Source of the DNA: Gordonia sediminis
GTDB lineage: Bacteria; Actinomycetota; Actinomycetes; Mycobacteriales; Mycobacteriaceae
Assembly (NCBI GenBank): GCA_004193205.1
Contig: RZUM01000004.1
Coordinates: forward strand, 1 to 64,000
DNA: 64,000 nucleotides
Direction of reading: 5' to 3'
A model generated the notes under the pieces. The model saw only the letters and a program-made list of their open reading frames with translations, made no database searches and was not told the origin of the DNA. This document shows positions 14,112 through 25,167 of this stretch, in pieces. The stretch's first letter is position 1, and each line of letters begins with the position of its first letter. A program made the position numbers and the translations under genes.

Positions 14112-14797
14112 TCACTCCGATCCCGCGCCGCATCACCAACACCATCTTGCTCCGCGCCCCCGGCGGGGATTGCGGGGTGGTCCCGTCGATCGGGATAGAG
14201 CCGTTCGACATACTTCGCGATCACATCCACCTCGAGGTTCACCGGGCTGCCGACGGTGATCTCGCCCAGGTTGGTCTCCGCCAACGTGGTGGGGATCAGC
14301 GAGATCTCGAACCACCCGGCCGAGGCCGACGCGGCGGGACTGTCGCCGAGGGCCGCAACCGTCAGGGAGACACCGTCGACGGTGATCGACCCCTTCTCGA
14401 CGATGTAGCGGCTGAGCGTGTCGGGCACCGCGATCCGCACCACGGTCCAGTGCTCCGACGGGGAGACCGACAGGACGGTTCCGACGCCGTCGACATGGCC
14501 CTGCACGATGTGCCCGCCGAAACGGCCGTCGGCGGCCATCGCGCGTTCGAGGTTGACCCGGCTGCCGGCGGCGAGCGCGGCCAGAGAGCTCCGCTTGAGC
14601 GTCTCCGCCATCACGTCGACGGTGAATTCGTCCGGTCCCTGCTCGACGACCGTCAGACATACGCCGTTGACGGCGATCGAGTCGCCGTACTTCGCGTCGC
14701 TGGTCACCACCGGTCCCCGGACGGTGAGACGGGCAGCGTCGGACAGGTCGTCGCGGCGCACGATGGTGCCGAGTTCTTCGACGATGCCGGTGAACAC
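14108..14797 (-). CDS. ribE: Riboflavin synthase alpha subunit
   Basis: This enzyme dismutates two molecules of dimethylribityllumazine to riboflavin. The 229 residues hold two lumazine-binding repeats, the first from [10 protein letters not shown] with [11 protein letters not shown], the second with [12 protein letters not shown] and [11 protein letters not shown]. The tail beyond about residue 205 (rich in Asp/Ala/Gly) is longer than needed. Start is GTG at 14797, 6 nt after GGAG. That Shine-Dalgarno lies at the foot of a hairpin immediately downstream of an FMN riboswitch, so expression should fall when FMN is plentiful. Confidence 0.96.
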
Positions 14798-14805
14798 GTG
14801 ACACT

Positions 14806-14834
14806 CCTCATCTGCTGGCTCGGAGCAGATGAAG
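14806..14834 (-). promoter_or_regulatory. Hairpin partly covering the ribE Shine-Dalgarno
   Basis: On the minus strand TCATCTGCT and AGCAGATGA form a 9-bp stem with a 7-nt loop (14808-14832). Two further pairs (one G-U) extend it into the GGAG that serves the GTG at 14797. It sits between the FMN aptamer and ribE and is followed by no U-run, so it fits a translation-blocking expression platform rather than a terminator. Confidence 0.6.
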
Positions 14835-14852
14835 CGCCCATGATGGCACGCC

Positions 14853-15003
14853 CCGTTCTCTCACATCCGGACTGTCACCGTCGGCTCCGGATTCACACCG
14901 GATCTGCTGACCCCGCCGCTGTGGCGGGCGCTCGCGGGCTCGACGCGCCACCCGTGTGGACGCCATCACCGCCGGTGGGGAATTGCACCCCGCCCCGAGA
15001 ACT
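14853..15003 (-). ncRNA. FMN riboswitch (RFN element)
   Basis: Read on the minus strand, the region shows the conserved blocks of the RFN element in order: GGGGTGCAATTCCCCACCGG, CGGTGATGGCG, AGCCCGCGAGCG, CAGATCCGGTGTGAATCCGG, AGCCGACGGTGACAGTCCGG and ATGTGAGAGAAC. It stands between ribD and ribE and should bind flavin mononucleotide to control ribE-ribBA-ribH. Confidence 0.95.
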
Positions 15004-15041
15004 CTGCCTCCGAAGTTAGCACGGGCAAACACATCGTGACG

Positions 15042-16067
15042 TCAACGGGTGAGGAGGAGCAGCAGGTCGTCGCCGAGTTCCTCGACACCGGCCCGCGAGA
15101 ACCGGTGGGCATCGGTCAGCGTCGCGACACCGGGTATCGACACCGACGACGCGCCCGCGCCGAGCACGACAGGCGCCACGTAGGCCTCGATCTCGTCGAC
15201 GAGGCCGGCGTCGAGGAACGCACCGATGATCGCCGGGCCGCCTTCGACGAGGACCCAGAGCGCGTCATCGAGTGCGTCGAGCACCGCGGCCGGGTCGTGG
15301 GTGCGGACGTGGCACAGCGGCGCCTTGCCGTCGGTGACCTGCGCGGCCGACGGGAGATCGCGGTGCCCCATCACCACCCTCGTGGGCTGGCGGGGCCACA
15401 GCTCCCCGTCGTCGTCGCGGGCGGTCAGCGCCGGGTCGTCGGCGAGCACGGTGCCGGTGCCCACCACGATCGCGTCGAGGATCGCCCGCTGCCGATGCGC
15501 GCGGCGGCGCGCGGCCTCGCCGGTGATCCACCGGCTCGTGCCGTCGGGTGCGGCGATCCGGCCGTCGACGGTGGCGGCGATCTTCGCGGTGACGAACGGG
15601 CGTCCGTGCCTCTGGCGGAACAGCCAGGCGCGCAGGGGCCCGGCGGCCGCGTCGTCGGCCCCGATGCCGCCGGAGACGACGACCCCGGCATCGCGCAGGG
15701 TCTGTGCGCCGCCGGCCGCGGCCGGGTTCGGGTCGTCCAGGGCGTAGAACACCGCACCCACCCCGGCATCGATGAGCGCCCGACTGCAGGGGCCGGTGCG
15801 GCCGGTGTGATCGCAGGGTTCGAGCGTGACGACCGCGGTCGCGCCGGCCGCGGCGGCACCCGCGTCGGCGAGCGCCACCACCTCGGCGTGCGGGCCGCCC
15901 GGCGGCTGGGTGTGTCCGCGTCCGACGATCGTGCCGTCGGGCGCCAGGATCACTGCTCCGACAGGCGGATTGGGCGAGCTGATGCCCTGCGCCCGGCGGG
16001 ACTCGTCGATCGCGACACGCATCGCGCGCTCGACATTGGTGGCCGGTGCGGGCCGGGCGTCGGGCAT
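15042..16067 (-). CDS. ribD: Bifunctional riboflavin deaminase/reductase RibD
   Basis: This enzyme deaminates the pyrimidine made by GTP cyclohydrolase II and then reduces its ribosyl side chain. The 341-residue protein has an N-terminal zinc deaminase (GPHAEVVAL with His-Ala-Glu, and TLEPCDHTGRTGPC carrying the two zinc cysteines) and a C-terminal NADPH-dependent reductase (AATVDGRIAAPDG, SRWITG, VGTGTVLADDP, VLVEGGP). ATG 16067 lies 8 nt after the rpe stop. The gene is upstream of the FMN riboswitch, so it is not obviously under its control. Confidence 0.94.
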   Translation of the reverse strand: MPDARPAPATNVERAMRVAIDESRRAQGISSPNPPVGAVILAPDGTIVGRGHTQPPGGPHAEVVALADAGAAAAGATAVVTLEPCDHTGRTGPCSRALIDAGVGAVFYALDDPNPAAAGGAQTLRDAGVVVSGGIGADDAAAGPLRAWLFRQRHGRPFVTAKIAATVDGRIAAPDGTSRWITGEAARRRAHRQRAILDAIVVGTGTVLADDPALTARDDDGELWPRQPTRVVMGHRDLPSAAQVTDGKAPLCHVRTHDPAAVLDALDDALWVLVEGGPAIIGAFLDAGLVDEIEAYVAPVVLGAGASSVSIPGVATLTDAHRFSRAGVEELGDDLLLLLTR

Positions 16068-16075
16068 CGGTCCGA

Positions 16076-16798
16076 TCAGTTCGCCGCGGAGTGCGCGGAC
16101 GCCGCCTGCCGGCGCAGCGCCGCCACCGCGGCACCCGGGTCGTCGGCACCGTAGACGGCCGATCCGGCCACGAAGCAGTCGACACCTGCCTCGGCGGCCT
16201 GCTCGATCGTGTCGGCGTTGATACCGCCGTCGATCTCGACAAGCAGGCGCAGGTCCTGGGAGTCGATGATCTTGCGGATCGTGCGCACCTTGTCGAGCAC
16301 CTCGGGGATGAAGCTCTGTCCGCCGAAGCCCGGTTCGACACTCATGACCAGCAGGGTGTCGAACCCGCGCAGCACCTCGAGGTAGGGCTCGAGGGCCGTG
16401 CCCGGCTTGATACTCAGGCCGGCCTTGGCCCCGGCGGCCCGGACGTCGCGGGCGACCGCGAGCGGGTCGTCGGTCGCCTCGGCGTGGAAGGTCACGTTGT
16501 GGGCGCCCGCCTCCGCGTACGGCGGCGCCCAACGACCCGGATCCTCGATCATCAGATGGCAGTCCAACGGAATGTCGGTGGCCTTGAGCAGGCTCTCCAC
16601 GATTGGCAGGCCCAGGGTGAGGTTCGGCACGAAATGCGCATCCATCACATCGACGTGGAGCCAGTCGGCGCGGCGATCGCCCGGACCGGAAACGGCCTTC
16701 GCCTCGGCGGCCAGATTCGCGAAGTCTGCGGACAAGATGGACGGGGCGATCATCGGCACCCACTTTCTCTGAGTCGACGAGTCGGCATCACACATCAC
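16076..16798 (-). CDS. rpe: Ribulose-phosphate 3-epimerase
   Basis: This enzyme interconverts ribulose 5-phosphate and xylulose 5-phosphate in the pentose phosphate pathway; ribulose 5-phosphate is also the RibB substrate. The TIM-barrel signatures are present: [30 protein letters not shown] with the metal-binding Asp and His, [20 protein letters not shown] and VEIDGGIN. The start is uncertain: ATG 16798 (or 16795) gives 240 residues, while GTG 16759 (VPMIAPS) fits the usual N-terminus better. A TACAAT -10-like hexamer lies just before 16798. Confidence 0.94.
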   Translation of the reverse strand: MMCDADSSTQRKWVPMIAPSILSADFANLAAEAKAVSGPGDRRADWLHVDVMDAHFVPNLTLGLPIVESLLKATDIPLDCHLMIEDPGRWAPPYAEAGAHNVTFHAEATDDPLAVARDVRAAGAKAGLSIKPGTALEPYLEVLRGFDTLLVMSVEPGFGGQSFIPEVLDKVRTIRKIIDSQDLRLLVEIDGGINADTIEQAAEAGVDCFVAGSAVYGADDPGAAVAALRRQAASAHSAAN

Positions 16799-16819
16799 CC
16801 CAGATTGTAGGGGTACCGG

Positions 16820-18184
16820 TCACCGCCGCCGCAGCGCCGCCAGGAACATCGCGTCGGTGCCGTGGATGTGCGGCCACAGCTGCACATGAGGGCCGTCGCC
16901 GAGGTGGTCGGCGGGTACCAGCGCCCGGGCATCGATCTGTTCGACGTCGGGAGCCTCGGCGAGGACGGCATCGACGACCCCGACGGTCTCGGCCGGGTGC
17001 GGTGAGCACGTGGAGTAGATCACCACTCCGCCGGGCTTCACCAATCGCAGTGCCTCGGTGAGCAGTTCGCGCTGCAGGACGACGAGTTCGGCGACGTCGT
17101 CGGGCCGGCGGCGCCACCGCGCCTCCGGCCGGCGCCGCAGCGATCCCAGGCCGCTGCACGGCGCGTCGAGCAGGATCCGGTCGAAGCCGGGTTCCAGGCC
17201 GGAGCTGCGGGCGTCGGCGACGTGGACGTCGACGGGCAGGTCGCGCACCACCTTGCGGATCAGGTCCGCGCGGTGCTCGGAGATCTCGATGGCGTCGAGG
17301 TGGGCGCCGTCGATGTCGGCGATGGCCGCGATCAGGGCGGCCTTGCCACCCGGACCGGCACACATGTCCAGCCAGCGGCCGGTGTCGTCGGCGACGTCGG
17401 CGACGGTCAGGGCACGCCCGACCAGCTGGCTGCCCTCGTCCTGCACCCCCGCGTAGCCGTCGCGCACGGCCTCCAGGTCACCGGGGTCACCGCCGGGCAG
17501 GTAGACGCAGTACGGCGAGTAGCGACCCACGTCGCCGCCGCTGGCGAGCGCGAGTTCCTCGGCGGTGATCAGACCGGGACGGGCCACCAGGTGGACCGGG
17601 GGCCGGTCGTCGTCGGCGGCGAGCGCGGCCTGCAGCTGACCCGCCGAACCGCCGAGCGCCTCGTCGAAGACCTCGGCGATCCAGCGGGGATGCGCGTAGC
17701 GGAACGCCAGGTTGCCGATCAGGTCGTCGGCCATCGACGGTGCCAGCTCGTCGATCCACAGGTCCTCGTCGCGCTGGGAGACCTTGCGCAGCACCGCGTT
17801 CACGAAACCCGACGGCCCCATGCCCATCTCGGAGCGGACCAGGTCGACCGACGTGGAGACGGCGGCGTGCGCACCGATGCGGGTGCGCAACAGTTGATAG
17901 GTGCCCAGCCGCAGGACGTCGAGGACATTGCCGTCGATCTCGGCGACCGGACGGTTGGCCGCCGCCGAGATGACCGCGTCGAGCAGCCCCTCCGCGCGTG
18001 CCGCCCCGTAGGCCAGTTCCGTCGCGAGGGCGGCGTCCCGGCCGGTGATTCGCCTCTCCCGCAACATCTTCGGGAGCACCAGGTTCGCGTAGGCGTCGCG
18101 TTCACGGACCGCCCTCAGCGTGTCGCGGGCCGCCGCCCGCGGTGCGTCCACGGGTTTGTCGCGCAACTTCGGCGACTTCGTCAT
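16820..18184 (-). CDS. rsmB: 16S rRNA m5C967 methyltransferase RsmB
   Basis: This enzyme transfers a methyl group from S-adenosylmethionine to a cytosine in 16S rRNA. It has 454 residues. The N-terminal NusB-like RNA-binding domain is about residues 15-160. The Rossmann methyltransferase core shows [26 protein letters not shown] (motif IV) and [10 protein letters not shown] with the catalytic cysteine (motif VI). ATG 18184 overlaps the fmt stop as ATGA, and a longer in-frame reading is antisense to nothing known. fmt-rsmB pairing is common in bacteria. Confidence 0.95.
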   Translation of the reverse strand: MTKSPKLRDKPVDAPRAAARDTLRAVRERDAYANLVLPKMLRERRITGRDAALATELAYGAARAEGLLDAVISAAANRPVAEIDGNVLDVLRLGTYQLLRTRIGAHAAVSTSVDLVRSEMGMGPSGFVNAVLRKVSQRDEDLWIDELAPSMADDLIGNLAFRYAHPRWIAEVFDEALGGSAGQLQAALAADDDRPPVHLVARPGLITAEELALASGGDVGRYSPYCVYLPGGDPGDLEAVRDGYAGVQDEGSQLVGRALTVADVADDTGRWLDMCAGPGGKAALIAAIADIDGAHLDAIEISEHRADLIRKVVRDLPVDVHVADARSSGLEPGFDRILLDAPCSGLGSLRRRPEARWRRRPDDVAELVVLQRELLTEALRLVKPGGVVIYSTCSPHPAETVGVVDAVLAEAPDVEQIDARALVPADHLGDGPHVQLWPHIHGTDAMFLAALRRR

Positions 18185-19125
18185 TCGACCACCGTCCCAT
18201 CGGTGAGCCGAGCACCGCGCGCCCAGTCGGCCGCCGGCATGGCCTTCTTGCCCGGCGGCTGCACCCACGACAACCGCACGGGAACGGTCGCGGTGCCCAC
18301 GTCGACGGTGCGTTTGGTGACGACCAGTGTGCCGGGGGATGGTTTTTCAGCGGTGTCGGAGTCGGTGGTGTCGAGCGGGGTGACCGGGCCGATCTTGATG
18401 CGCGCGTCGTCGAGGGTGGTCCAGGCGCCGGGTGCCGGGGTGTGCGCCCGCACCCGTCGGTCGACGATGTGCGCGGGCAGATCCCATCGGATGCGTGCGT
18501 CGTCGACGTCGACCTTCGGCGCGTGGCTCAGCCCGGCCGAGGTCTGTGCGACCGGGGTGAGCGCGCCGTCCTCGATGCCGTCGAGGGTCGACACCAACAG
18601 TTGGGCACCCGACTTGGCCAGCCGGCCCAGCACGTCACCACTGGTGTCGGTCGGTGCGATGGTCTCGGTGATGACCCCGTAGACCGGTCCGGTGTCGAGG
18701 CCCTCCTCGAGCAGAAACGTGCTCGCGCCGGTCACGTCGTCACCGGCGGCGATGGCGTGCTGGACCGGCGCCGCACCCCGCCAGGCCGGCAGCACGGAGA
18801 AATGCAGGTTCACCCAGCCGTGGGTGGGCAACTCCAACAGACCGACCGGGACGAGACCGCCGTAGGCGACCACGGCGGCGCAATCCGGATGCCAGGACCG
18901 CAACCGGTCGAGGACCCCCGGGTCGGTGAGGCGCCGAGGTGCGATGACCTCGATGCCGTGCTCGTCGGCCAACGACGCGACGGGCGAGCGGACCACCTTC
19001 CGGCCGCGCCCGGCGACCGTGTCGGGCCGGGAGATCACCCCGACGACCTCGTGGCGCGGGGCATCGAGCAGCGCCTGCAGTGACGGCACCGCGACCTGCG
19101 GGGTCCCGGCGAATACGACCCTCAT
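18181..19125 (-). CDS. fmt: Methionyl-tRNA formyltransferase
   Basis: This enzyme formylates initiator Met-tRNA using 10-formyltetrahydrofolate, allowing normal translation initiation. At 314 residues it has the N-terminal [12 protein letters not shown], the catalytic [15 protein letters not shown] region with the formyl-transfer Asn/His, and the C-terminal tRNA-binding OB-like domain from about residue 208. It starts at ATG 19125, 34 nt after priA, and overlaps rsmB. Confidence 0.96.
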   Translation of the reverse strand: MRVVFAGTPQVAVPSLQALLDAPRHEVVGVISRPDTVAGRGRKVVRSPVASLADEHGIEVIAPRRLTDPGVLDRLRSWHPDCAAVVAYGGLVPVGLLELPTHGWVNLHFSVLPAWRGAAPVQHAIAAGDDVTGASTFLLEEGLDTGPVYGVITETIAPTDTSGDVLGRLAKSGAQLLVSTLDGIEDGALTPVAQTSAGLSHAPKVDVDDARIRWDLPAHIVDRRVRAHTPAPGAWTTLDDARIKIGPVTPLDTTDSDTAEKPSPGTLVVTKRTVDVGTATVPVRLSWVQPPGKKAMPAADWARGARLTDGTVVE

Positions 19126-19159
19126 GTGCGCCTTTCATCCCAACGACCTGTCGTCGTGC

Positions 19160-21172
19160 TCATCCGATGGTAGGCGGATCGACCTGAACCCGAATGGGCC
19201 CGGTCTCGTGGTGGGTGTTGCGGTGGATCTGCGCCGCCACCAGCGCCGCCGCCAGACGCTTGCCGTCGCGCCGGTCGACGCGCAGCAGGATGCGTTCGAC
19301 GTCGCCGTCGTAGGCGTCCTCCGAACCGGCCGGCGGGCGGACCCCGGCGGGCAGCGGCACCGGGCCGAGTGCCTCCCCGCCGGGCGGCAGCTCCACGGAG
19401 TCGACGAAGGCCCGGATCGACGCGAGAGCCCCGTCGACCGACGCCATCGCCACTGCCGGCGGGAAACCGAGTTCGGCTCGTTGCGCAAACTCGTGGCTTG
19501 CGAAACCCACTGGGTCCCAACGGATCACCGCCTGCACAGGTGCCAGACCGGCATCGGCGACGATGACCAGCGCGCCGCCGTCGGTGTGCGGACGGACCTG
19601 TCCGCCGACCGCCATCCAGCGGCGGACGGCGTCCTCGCCGGCCCGCAGATCGGCGCGGTCGAGCTGCGCCCAGGTGTCCAGGATGACCGCCGCCCCGTAG
19701 CCGCCGTCGGCGTGCGGCTCGGCGCCCGGCGTCGCGACGACCACCCGCGCCCCCGCCTCCACCTCGTCGACGACCGTCGAACCGCCCGATGTCAGGATCG
19801 GCACCCCGGCGAAGGCCCGCCCGAGTTCCTCGGCGGTACGCCGGGCACCGGTGGTCAGGGCGCGAATCTGGGTGCCTCCGCACTCCGCGCAGCGGAAGGA
19901 GTGTTCCGGCCGACCGCACCACCGGCACGAGATCGCACCGGCCGCGTCGAGCTGCAGCGGTCCGTGACAGGTGCGGCACCGGGCGTGGGCCCGGCAGCGC
20001 GCGCAGGCCAGCGACGGGATGTACCCGCGGCGGGGCACGCTGAACAGGACGGGTGCGTCGGCGGCCAGCGCGGCGCGGGCCGCGTCGAAGGCCACAGCGG
20101 GGATCCGCGCGGACCGCGCCAGCGGATCGCGCGCCACCCGCCGGTCCTCGTCGCTGAGCGCGATGACCCGCGCGGTCCGCGCCCGTACCGTCGTGCGGTC
20201 GGCCACCAGGTCGTGTGCCCATCCTGCGGTGACGAGCGAATGTGCCTCGACGGTCCGGGCGAAGCCGCCGATGACCAGGGCACACCGTTGCAGATGCGAC
20301 CGCAGGACGGCCACCTCCCGCGGATGCGGGTAGGGCGCGCGGGGTTCGACGAGGCTGTCGTCGCCGTCGTCCCAGACGACGATCAGCCCGAGGTCGTGCA
20401 CCGGGGCGAACACCGCGCTGCGTGTGCCGAGCACCACGTCGACCGTGCCGCGCCGCACCGCCAGCCACCGCCGGTAGCGGGCCGCCGGGCCCAGTCCGGC
20501 GGAGAGGGTCACGCACCGCTCCCCCAGCAGCGGCCGGCACGCCTTGTCCAGCCGGTCGAGATCACGCTGGTCGGGGACGACCAGGATCGCGCCGCGTCCC
20601 GCGGCGGCCACGGTCGCCGCCAACTCCGCGAGCCGGGCCGGCCAGTCCTCGCATGCGGTGGCCTGCCAGATCGCCCGCGGGGTGCTCGAATGCATCGATG
20701 CGAGAAAGGATTTCGCGCTCGGATAGGCCGACCACCCCGCGGGATCGGGCACGTCGATCGGCTCGTCGGAACCCTCGACCGGGAGCGCCTTCTCGGTTCG
20801 GGCATGACGGGGCGGGACCGCGAGACGGACGACGTCCGACATCGTCCCGGCGTAGCGGTCGGCCACCGCCCGACACACCGCGGCCATCTCGGGACCGAGC
20901 ACCGGCTCCGGGGAGACGACGCGGTCCAGCCAGCCGAGACGACCGGTGTGGTCACTCTCGGCCACCCGGTCGAGCAGGATGCCGTCGACGAGCCGACCGG
21001 AGAACCGCACCCGCACCCGCACCCCGACAACCGCGTCGGCATCCTGGGTGGAGTCGATCAGGTAGTCGAAGGGCCGATCCAGGTGTGCGAGGCCGAGCAG
21101 CGGTAACACCTTGCCGACGGGCCGGTCGGGAGCCGGTGACCGGGCGCCGCCGTCGGCGGGCGCCGCGCTCAC
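19160..21172 (-). CDS. priA: Primosomal protein N' (PriA), helicase motifs degenerate
   Basis: In other bacteria PriA reloads the replicative helicase at stalled forks. This 670-residue protein keeps the N-terminal 3'-DNA-binding domain and the zinc-binding cysteines (CARCRAHARCRTC at one end, CRWCGRP and CAEC at the other). The ATPase is degraded: no GKT/S Walker A is visible where expected (the region reads PRAIWQATACEDW) and the DEAH box is replaced by VWDDGDDS. Loss of helicase activity is known for actinobacterial PriA. It starts with GTG 21172, 6 nt after the metK stop. Confidence 0.92.
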   Translation of the reverse strand: MSAAPADGGARSPAPDRPVGKVLPLLGLAHLDRPFDYLIDSTQDADAVVGVRVRVRFSGRLVDGILLDRVAESDHTGRLGWLDRVVSPEPVLGPEMAAVCRAVADRYAGTMSDVVRLAVPPRHARTEKALPVEGSDEPIDVPDPAGWSAYPSAKSFLASMHSSTPRAIWQATACEDWPARLAELAATVAAAGRGAILVVPDQRDLDRLDKACRPLLGERCVTLSAGLGPAARYRRWLAVRRGTVDVVLGTRSAVFAPVHDLGLIVVWDDGDDSLVEPRAPYPHPREVAVLRSHLQRCALVIGGFARTVEAHSLVTAGWAHDLVADRTTVRARTARVIALSDEDRRVARDPLARSARIPAVAFDAARAALAADAPVLFSVPRRGYIPSLACARCRAHARCRTCHGPLQLDAAGAISCRWCGRPEHSFRCAECGGTQIRALTTGARRTAEELGRAFAGVPILTSGGSTVVDEVEAGARVVVATPGAEPHADGGYGAAVILDTWAQLDRADLRAGEDAVRRWMAVGGQVRPHTDGGALVIVADAGLAPVQAVIRWDPVGFASHEFAQRAELGFPPAVAMASVDGALASIRAFVDSVELPPGGEALGPVPLPAGVRPPAGSEDAYDGDVERILLRVDRRDGKRLAAALVAAQIHRNTHHETGPIRVQVDPPTIG

Positions 21173-21178
21173 CCGCTC

Positions 21179-22393
21179 TTACAGACCCGCGGCGGCGCGC
21201 AACTTCTCGGCGCGGTCGGTCCGCTCCCACGGCAGGTCGACGTCGGTGCGTCCGAAGTGCCCGTAGGCCGCGGTCGGCGCGTAGATCGGCCGCAGCAGGT
21301 CCAGATCGCGGATGATCGCCCCGGGACGCAGGTCGAAGACCTCGGAGATGGCCTTCTGGATGGTGACCGGGTCGACCCGCTCGGTGCCGAAGGTCTCCAC
21401 GAACAGCCCGACCGGGGCGGCCTTGCCGATCGCGTAGGCGACCTGGACCTCGATACGGTCGGCGAGGCCTGCGGCGACGGAGTTCTTGGCGACCCACCGC
21501 ATCGCGTACGCGGCGCTGCGGTCGACCTTCGACGGATCCTTGCCGGAGAAGGCGCCACCACCGTGGCGGGCCATGCCGCCGTAGGTGTCGACGATGATCT
21601 TGCGGCCGGTCAGGCCCGCGTCGCCCATCGGTCCGCCGAGCACGAACCGTCCGGTCGGGTTCACCAGCAGCCGAACGTCGGAGGTGTCGAGCGGATGGGG
21701 CAGATCGAGCGCGCCGAACACCTCGTCGAGCACGACGCTGCGGATGTCGGGGGTGAGCATGTTGTCGATGTCGATGTCGGCCGCGTGCTGGGTGGAGACC
21801 ACGACGGTGTCCAGACGCGTCGGCACGTCACCGTTGTATTCGATGGTCACCTGGGTCTTGCCGTCGGGACGCAGGTAGGGCAACACACCGGTCTTGCGGA
21901 CCTCGGTGAGACGGCGCGCGAGGCGGTGGGCCAGCGAGATCGGCAGCGGCATCAGTTCGGGCGTCTCGTTGGTGGCGAACCCGAACATCAGACCCTGGTC
22001 GCCCGCACCCTGCCGGTCGATCTCGTCCTCGCTCTGCCCATAACGGGTCTCGTGCGAGTCGGTCAGGCCCTGGGCGATCTCCGGGGACTGCGCCCCGATC
22101 GCCACGTTGACGCCGCAGGAGGCGCCGTCAAAGCCCTTCGTCGAGGAGTCGTAGCCGATCTCGAGGATCTTCTCGCGCACGATCGTGGGGATGTCGACGT
22201 AAGCGGTGGTGTTGACCTCACCGGCGACGTGAACCTGCCCGGTGGTCACCAGCGTCTCGACCGCGACCTTCGACGCGGGGTCCTTCGCGAGCAGCGCGTC
22301 GAGGATCGAGTCACTGATTGCGTCACAGATCTTGTCCGGGTGCCCCTCGGTGACGGATTCACTGGTGAACAGGCGTGACGCGGAGGTGGTCAT
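21179..22393 (-). CDS. metK: S-adenosylmethionine synthetase
   Basis: This enzyme makes S-adenosylmethionine from methionine and ATP with release of tripolyphosphate. The 404-residue protein has [12 protein letters not shown] with the catalytic His and Asp, [12 protein letters not shown], and the phosphate-loop [19 protein letters not shown] 22393 is preceded by AGGACGAG. It is followed closely by priA. The 168-nt leader holds a 12-bp palindrome and an upstream hairpin, and shows no S-adenosylmethionine riboswitch that I recognise. Confidence 0.97.
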   Translation of the reverse strand: MTTSASRLFTSESVTEGHPDKICDAISDSILDALLAKDPASKVAVETLVTTGQVHVAGEVNTTAYVDIPTIVREKILEIGYDSSTKGFDGASCGVNVAIGAQSPEIAQGLTDSHETRYGQSEDEIDRQGAGDQGLMFGFATNETPELMPLPISLAHRLARRLTEVRKTGVLPYLRPDGKTQVTIEYNGDVPTRLDTVVVSTQHAADIDIDNMLTPDIRSVVLDEVFGALDLPHPLDTSDVRLLVNPTGRFVLGGPMGDAGLTGRKIIVDTYGGMARHGGGAFSGKDPSKVDRSAAYAMRWVAKNSVAAGLADRIEVQVAYAIGKAAPVGLFVETFGTERVDPVTIQKAISEVFDLRPGAIIRDLDLLRPIYAPTAAYGHFGRTDVDLPWERTDRAEKLRAAAGL

Positions 22394-22433
22394 CTCGTCC
22401 TCTCGGCTGTGCGGGCCCGTGTGGTAGCCGGGT

Positions 22434-22445
22434 CCCGTATACGGG
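22434..22445. promoter_or_regulatory. Perfect 12-bp palindrome in metK leader
   Basis: CCCGTATACGGG is a perfect palindrome 41-52 nt upstream of the metK ATG. It could be an operator half-site pair or a short hairpin; nothing identifies the binding protein. Confidence 0.35.
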
Positions 22446-22501
22446 CGCGTTGGCAGTCGTGTCTGCCGTCGATTGTCTCTACTGATCGCTTGTCTCGCAC
22501 T

Positions 22502-22519
22502 CCGGGGTGCAATCCCCGG
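22502..22519 (-). terminator. Hairpin between coaBC and metK
   Basis: CCGGGG and CCCCGG form a 6-bp all-GC stem around a 6-nt loop, about 43 nt past the coaBC stop. It may end the mihF-to-coaBC transcript, with metK served by its own promoter. Confidence 0.45.
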
Positions 22520-22561
22520 GAACACGTTCCAACCTACACATCCGGTCCGACGGTCATCGGA

Positions 22562-23842
22562 TCAGGCCGTGCGGTCACCATCTGGCACCAGGGCACGGAC
22601 TTCGTCAAGGATTCTGCTCGCCATGAGTGTTTTGGAACCCAGCGGCAGGGCGGTCTCGGTGCCGCTCGAGGACAACAGCCACCCGGTGTTGTCCTCGGTG
22701 CCGAACGCCTTGCCGTCACCGACGGCGTTGACCACCAACAGGTCGCATCCCTTGCGCGCGAACTTGGCGCGTCCGTGATCGAGTACCCCACCGGTCTCGT
22801 CGCCGGTCTCGGCGGCGAAGCCGACGATGACCGTATCGGCGGGGATCCGTCCGGCGTCGCGGCTCTCGACGAGGCCGCGCAGGATGTCGGGGTTGGTGGT
22901 GAGCTCGATCGGGGCCGGACCCTGCGCACCCTTCTTGATCTTGGCCTCGGCCACCGACACCGGTCGGAAGTCGGCGACCGCGGCGGCCATGATGACGACG
23001 TCGGCCTCGGCGGCGCGTTTGGTCATCTCATCGGAGAGTTCCTCGGCGGTGGTGACCCGGACGATCTCGACGCCGGCCGGATCACCGGGTTCGGCGGTGG
23101 AGCCGGCCACCACGGTCACCGTCGCCCCGCGCTGCGCCGCCGCACGCGCCAGCGCGAAACCCTGTTTGCCCGAGCTGCGGTTGCCGAGGAATCGCACCGG
23201 GTCCAGGGGTTCCCGGGTGCCACCGGCGCTGATCACCACGCGCACACCAGCGAGGTCATACGGCAGGGCATCGGCCCGTTCGAGCAGCAGTTCCCCGATC
23301 ATCGCGATCTCCTGCGGATCGGGCAGCCGGCCGGGACCGCTGTCGGTGCCGGTGAGGCGCCCCGATGCCGGGGTCATCACGGTCACCCCACGCTCACGCA
23401 GGGTCGCGGCGTTGGCCTGGGTCGCCGGATGCTCCCACATCTCGGTGTGCATCGCGGGGACGAACAGGACCGGGCAGCGCACGGTCAGCAGCGATGCGGT
23501 GAGCAAATCGTCGGCGCGACCGCCTGCGGCCCGCGCCATCAGGTCGGCGGTCGCGGGTGCGACGACCACCAGGTCGGCGCCTTGTCCGAGACGGACGTGG
23601 GCGACCTGGTCGACGTCGTCGAAGACCTCGGTCGAGACCGGGTTGCCGGTCAGCGCCTCGAAGGTCGCGGCACCGACGAATTTCAGGGCCGATCGGGTGG
23701 GTACCACCCGGACATCGTTGTCGGATTCGGTGTAGTGGCGGATCACCGAACAGACCTTGTAGGCCGCGATGCCACCGCCGACACCGACGAGGATCCGGCG
23801 GCGCCGGGTGGCCTCCGAGCCGGGTTGCTGAGTCGCCGTCAT
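22562..23842 (-). CDS. coaBC: Bifunctional phosphopantothenoylcysteine decarboxylase/synthetase
   Basis: This enzyme performs two consecutive steps of coenzyme A synthesis: coupling cysteine to 4'-phosphopantothenate (CoaB, C-terminal half) and FMN-dependent decarboxylation (CoaC, N-terminal half). The 426 residues show [19 protein letters not shown] of the flavin domain, and [20 protein letters not shown] and [15 protein letters not shown] of the synthetase. ATG 23842 lies 16 nt after rpoZ. The mihF-gmk-rpoZ-coaBC-metK order is shared with mycobacteria. Confidence 0.95.
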   Translation of the reverse strand: MTATQQPGSEATRRRRILVGVGGGIAAYKVCSVIRHYTESDNDVRVVPTRSALKFVGAATFEALTGNPVSTEVFDDVDQVAHVRLGQGADLVVVAPATADLMARAAGGRADDLLTASLLTVRCPVLFVPAMHTEMWEHPATQANAATLRERGVTVMTPASGRLTGTDSGPGRLPDPQEIAMIGELLLERADALPYDLAGVRVVISAGGTREPLDPVRFLGNRSSGKQGFALARAAAQRGATVTVVAGSTAEPGDPAGVEIVRVTTAEELSDEMTKRAAEADVVIMAAAVADFRPVSVAEAKIKKGAQGPAPIELTTNPDILRGLVESRDAGRIPADTVIVGFAAETGDETGGVLDHGRAKFARKGCDLLVVNAVGDGKAFGTEDNTGWLLSSSGTETALPLGSKTLMASRILDEVRALVPDGDRTA

Positions 23843-23858
23843 CCCCGCGCCCGAGGTT

Positions 23859-24852
<994 letters not shown>

Positions 24853-24856
<4 letters not shown>

Positions 24857-25167
24857 GAGCTGAACTTCTCGAGCAGCGCCTTGCGCTGACGATCGCCGAG
24901 TCCGCGCAGACGGCGGGTCGGGGCGATCTCGAGTTCGGTCATGATCTCCTGTGCCTTGACCTTGCCGACCTTGGGCAGTGCTTCGAGCAGTGCCGAAACC
25001 TTCATCTTGCCCAGGATCTCGTCGTTCTCCGCGTCCTTGAGGACCTGCTGAAGGTCGGTGCCGCCACGCTTCAGGCGCTCCTTGAGCTCGGCGCGGGCCC
25101 GCCGAGCGGCAGCTGCCTTCTCCAACGCGGCAGCGCGCTGCTCGTCTGTCAACTGGGGAAGGGCCAC
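24853..25167 (-). CDS. mihF: Integration host factor, actinobacterial type (mIHF)
   Basis: mIHF is a small nucleoid-associated DNA-binding protein, essential in mycobacteria, unrelated in sequence to enterobacterial IHF. The 104-residue protein reads [18 protein letters not shown], then a basic helix, then the S13-like helix-two-turn-helix region [16 protein letters not shown] and [15 protein letters not shown] 25167 was chosen because GGAGG lies 5 nt upstream and this matches the known mycobacterial start. A longer in-frame ORF to 25281 is rejected. It overlaps gmk. Confidence 0.96.

Noticed and set aside
22394-22561. S-adenosylmethionine riboswitch ahead of metK
   Set aside because: No SAM-I, SAM-II, SAM-IV or SAH core blocks could be recognised in the leader.
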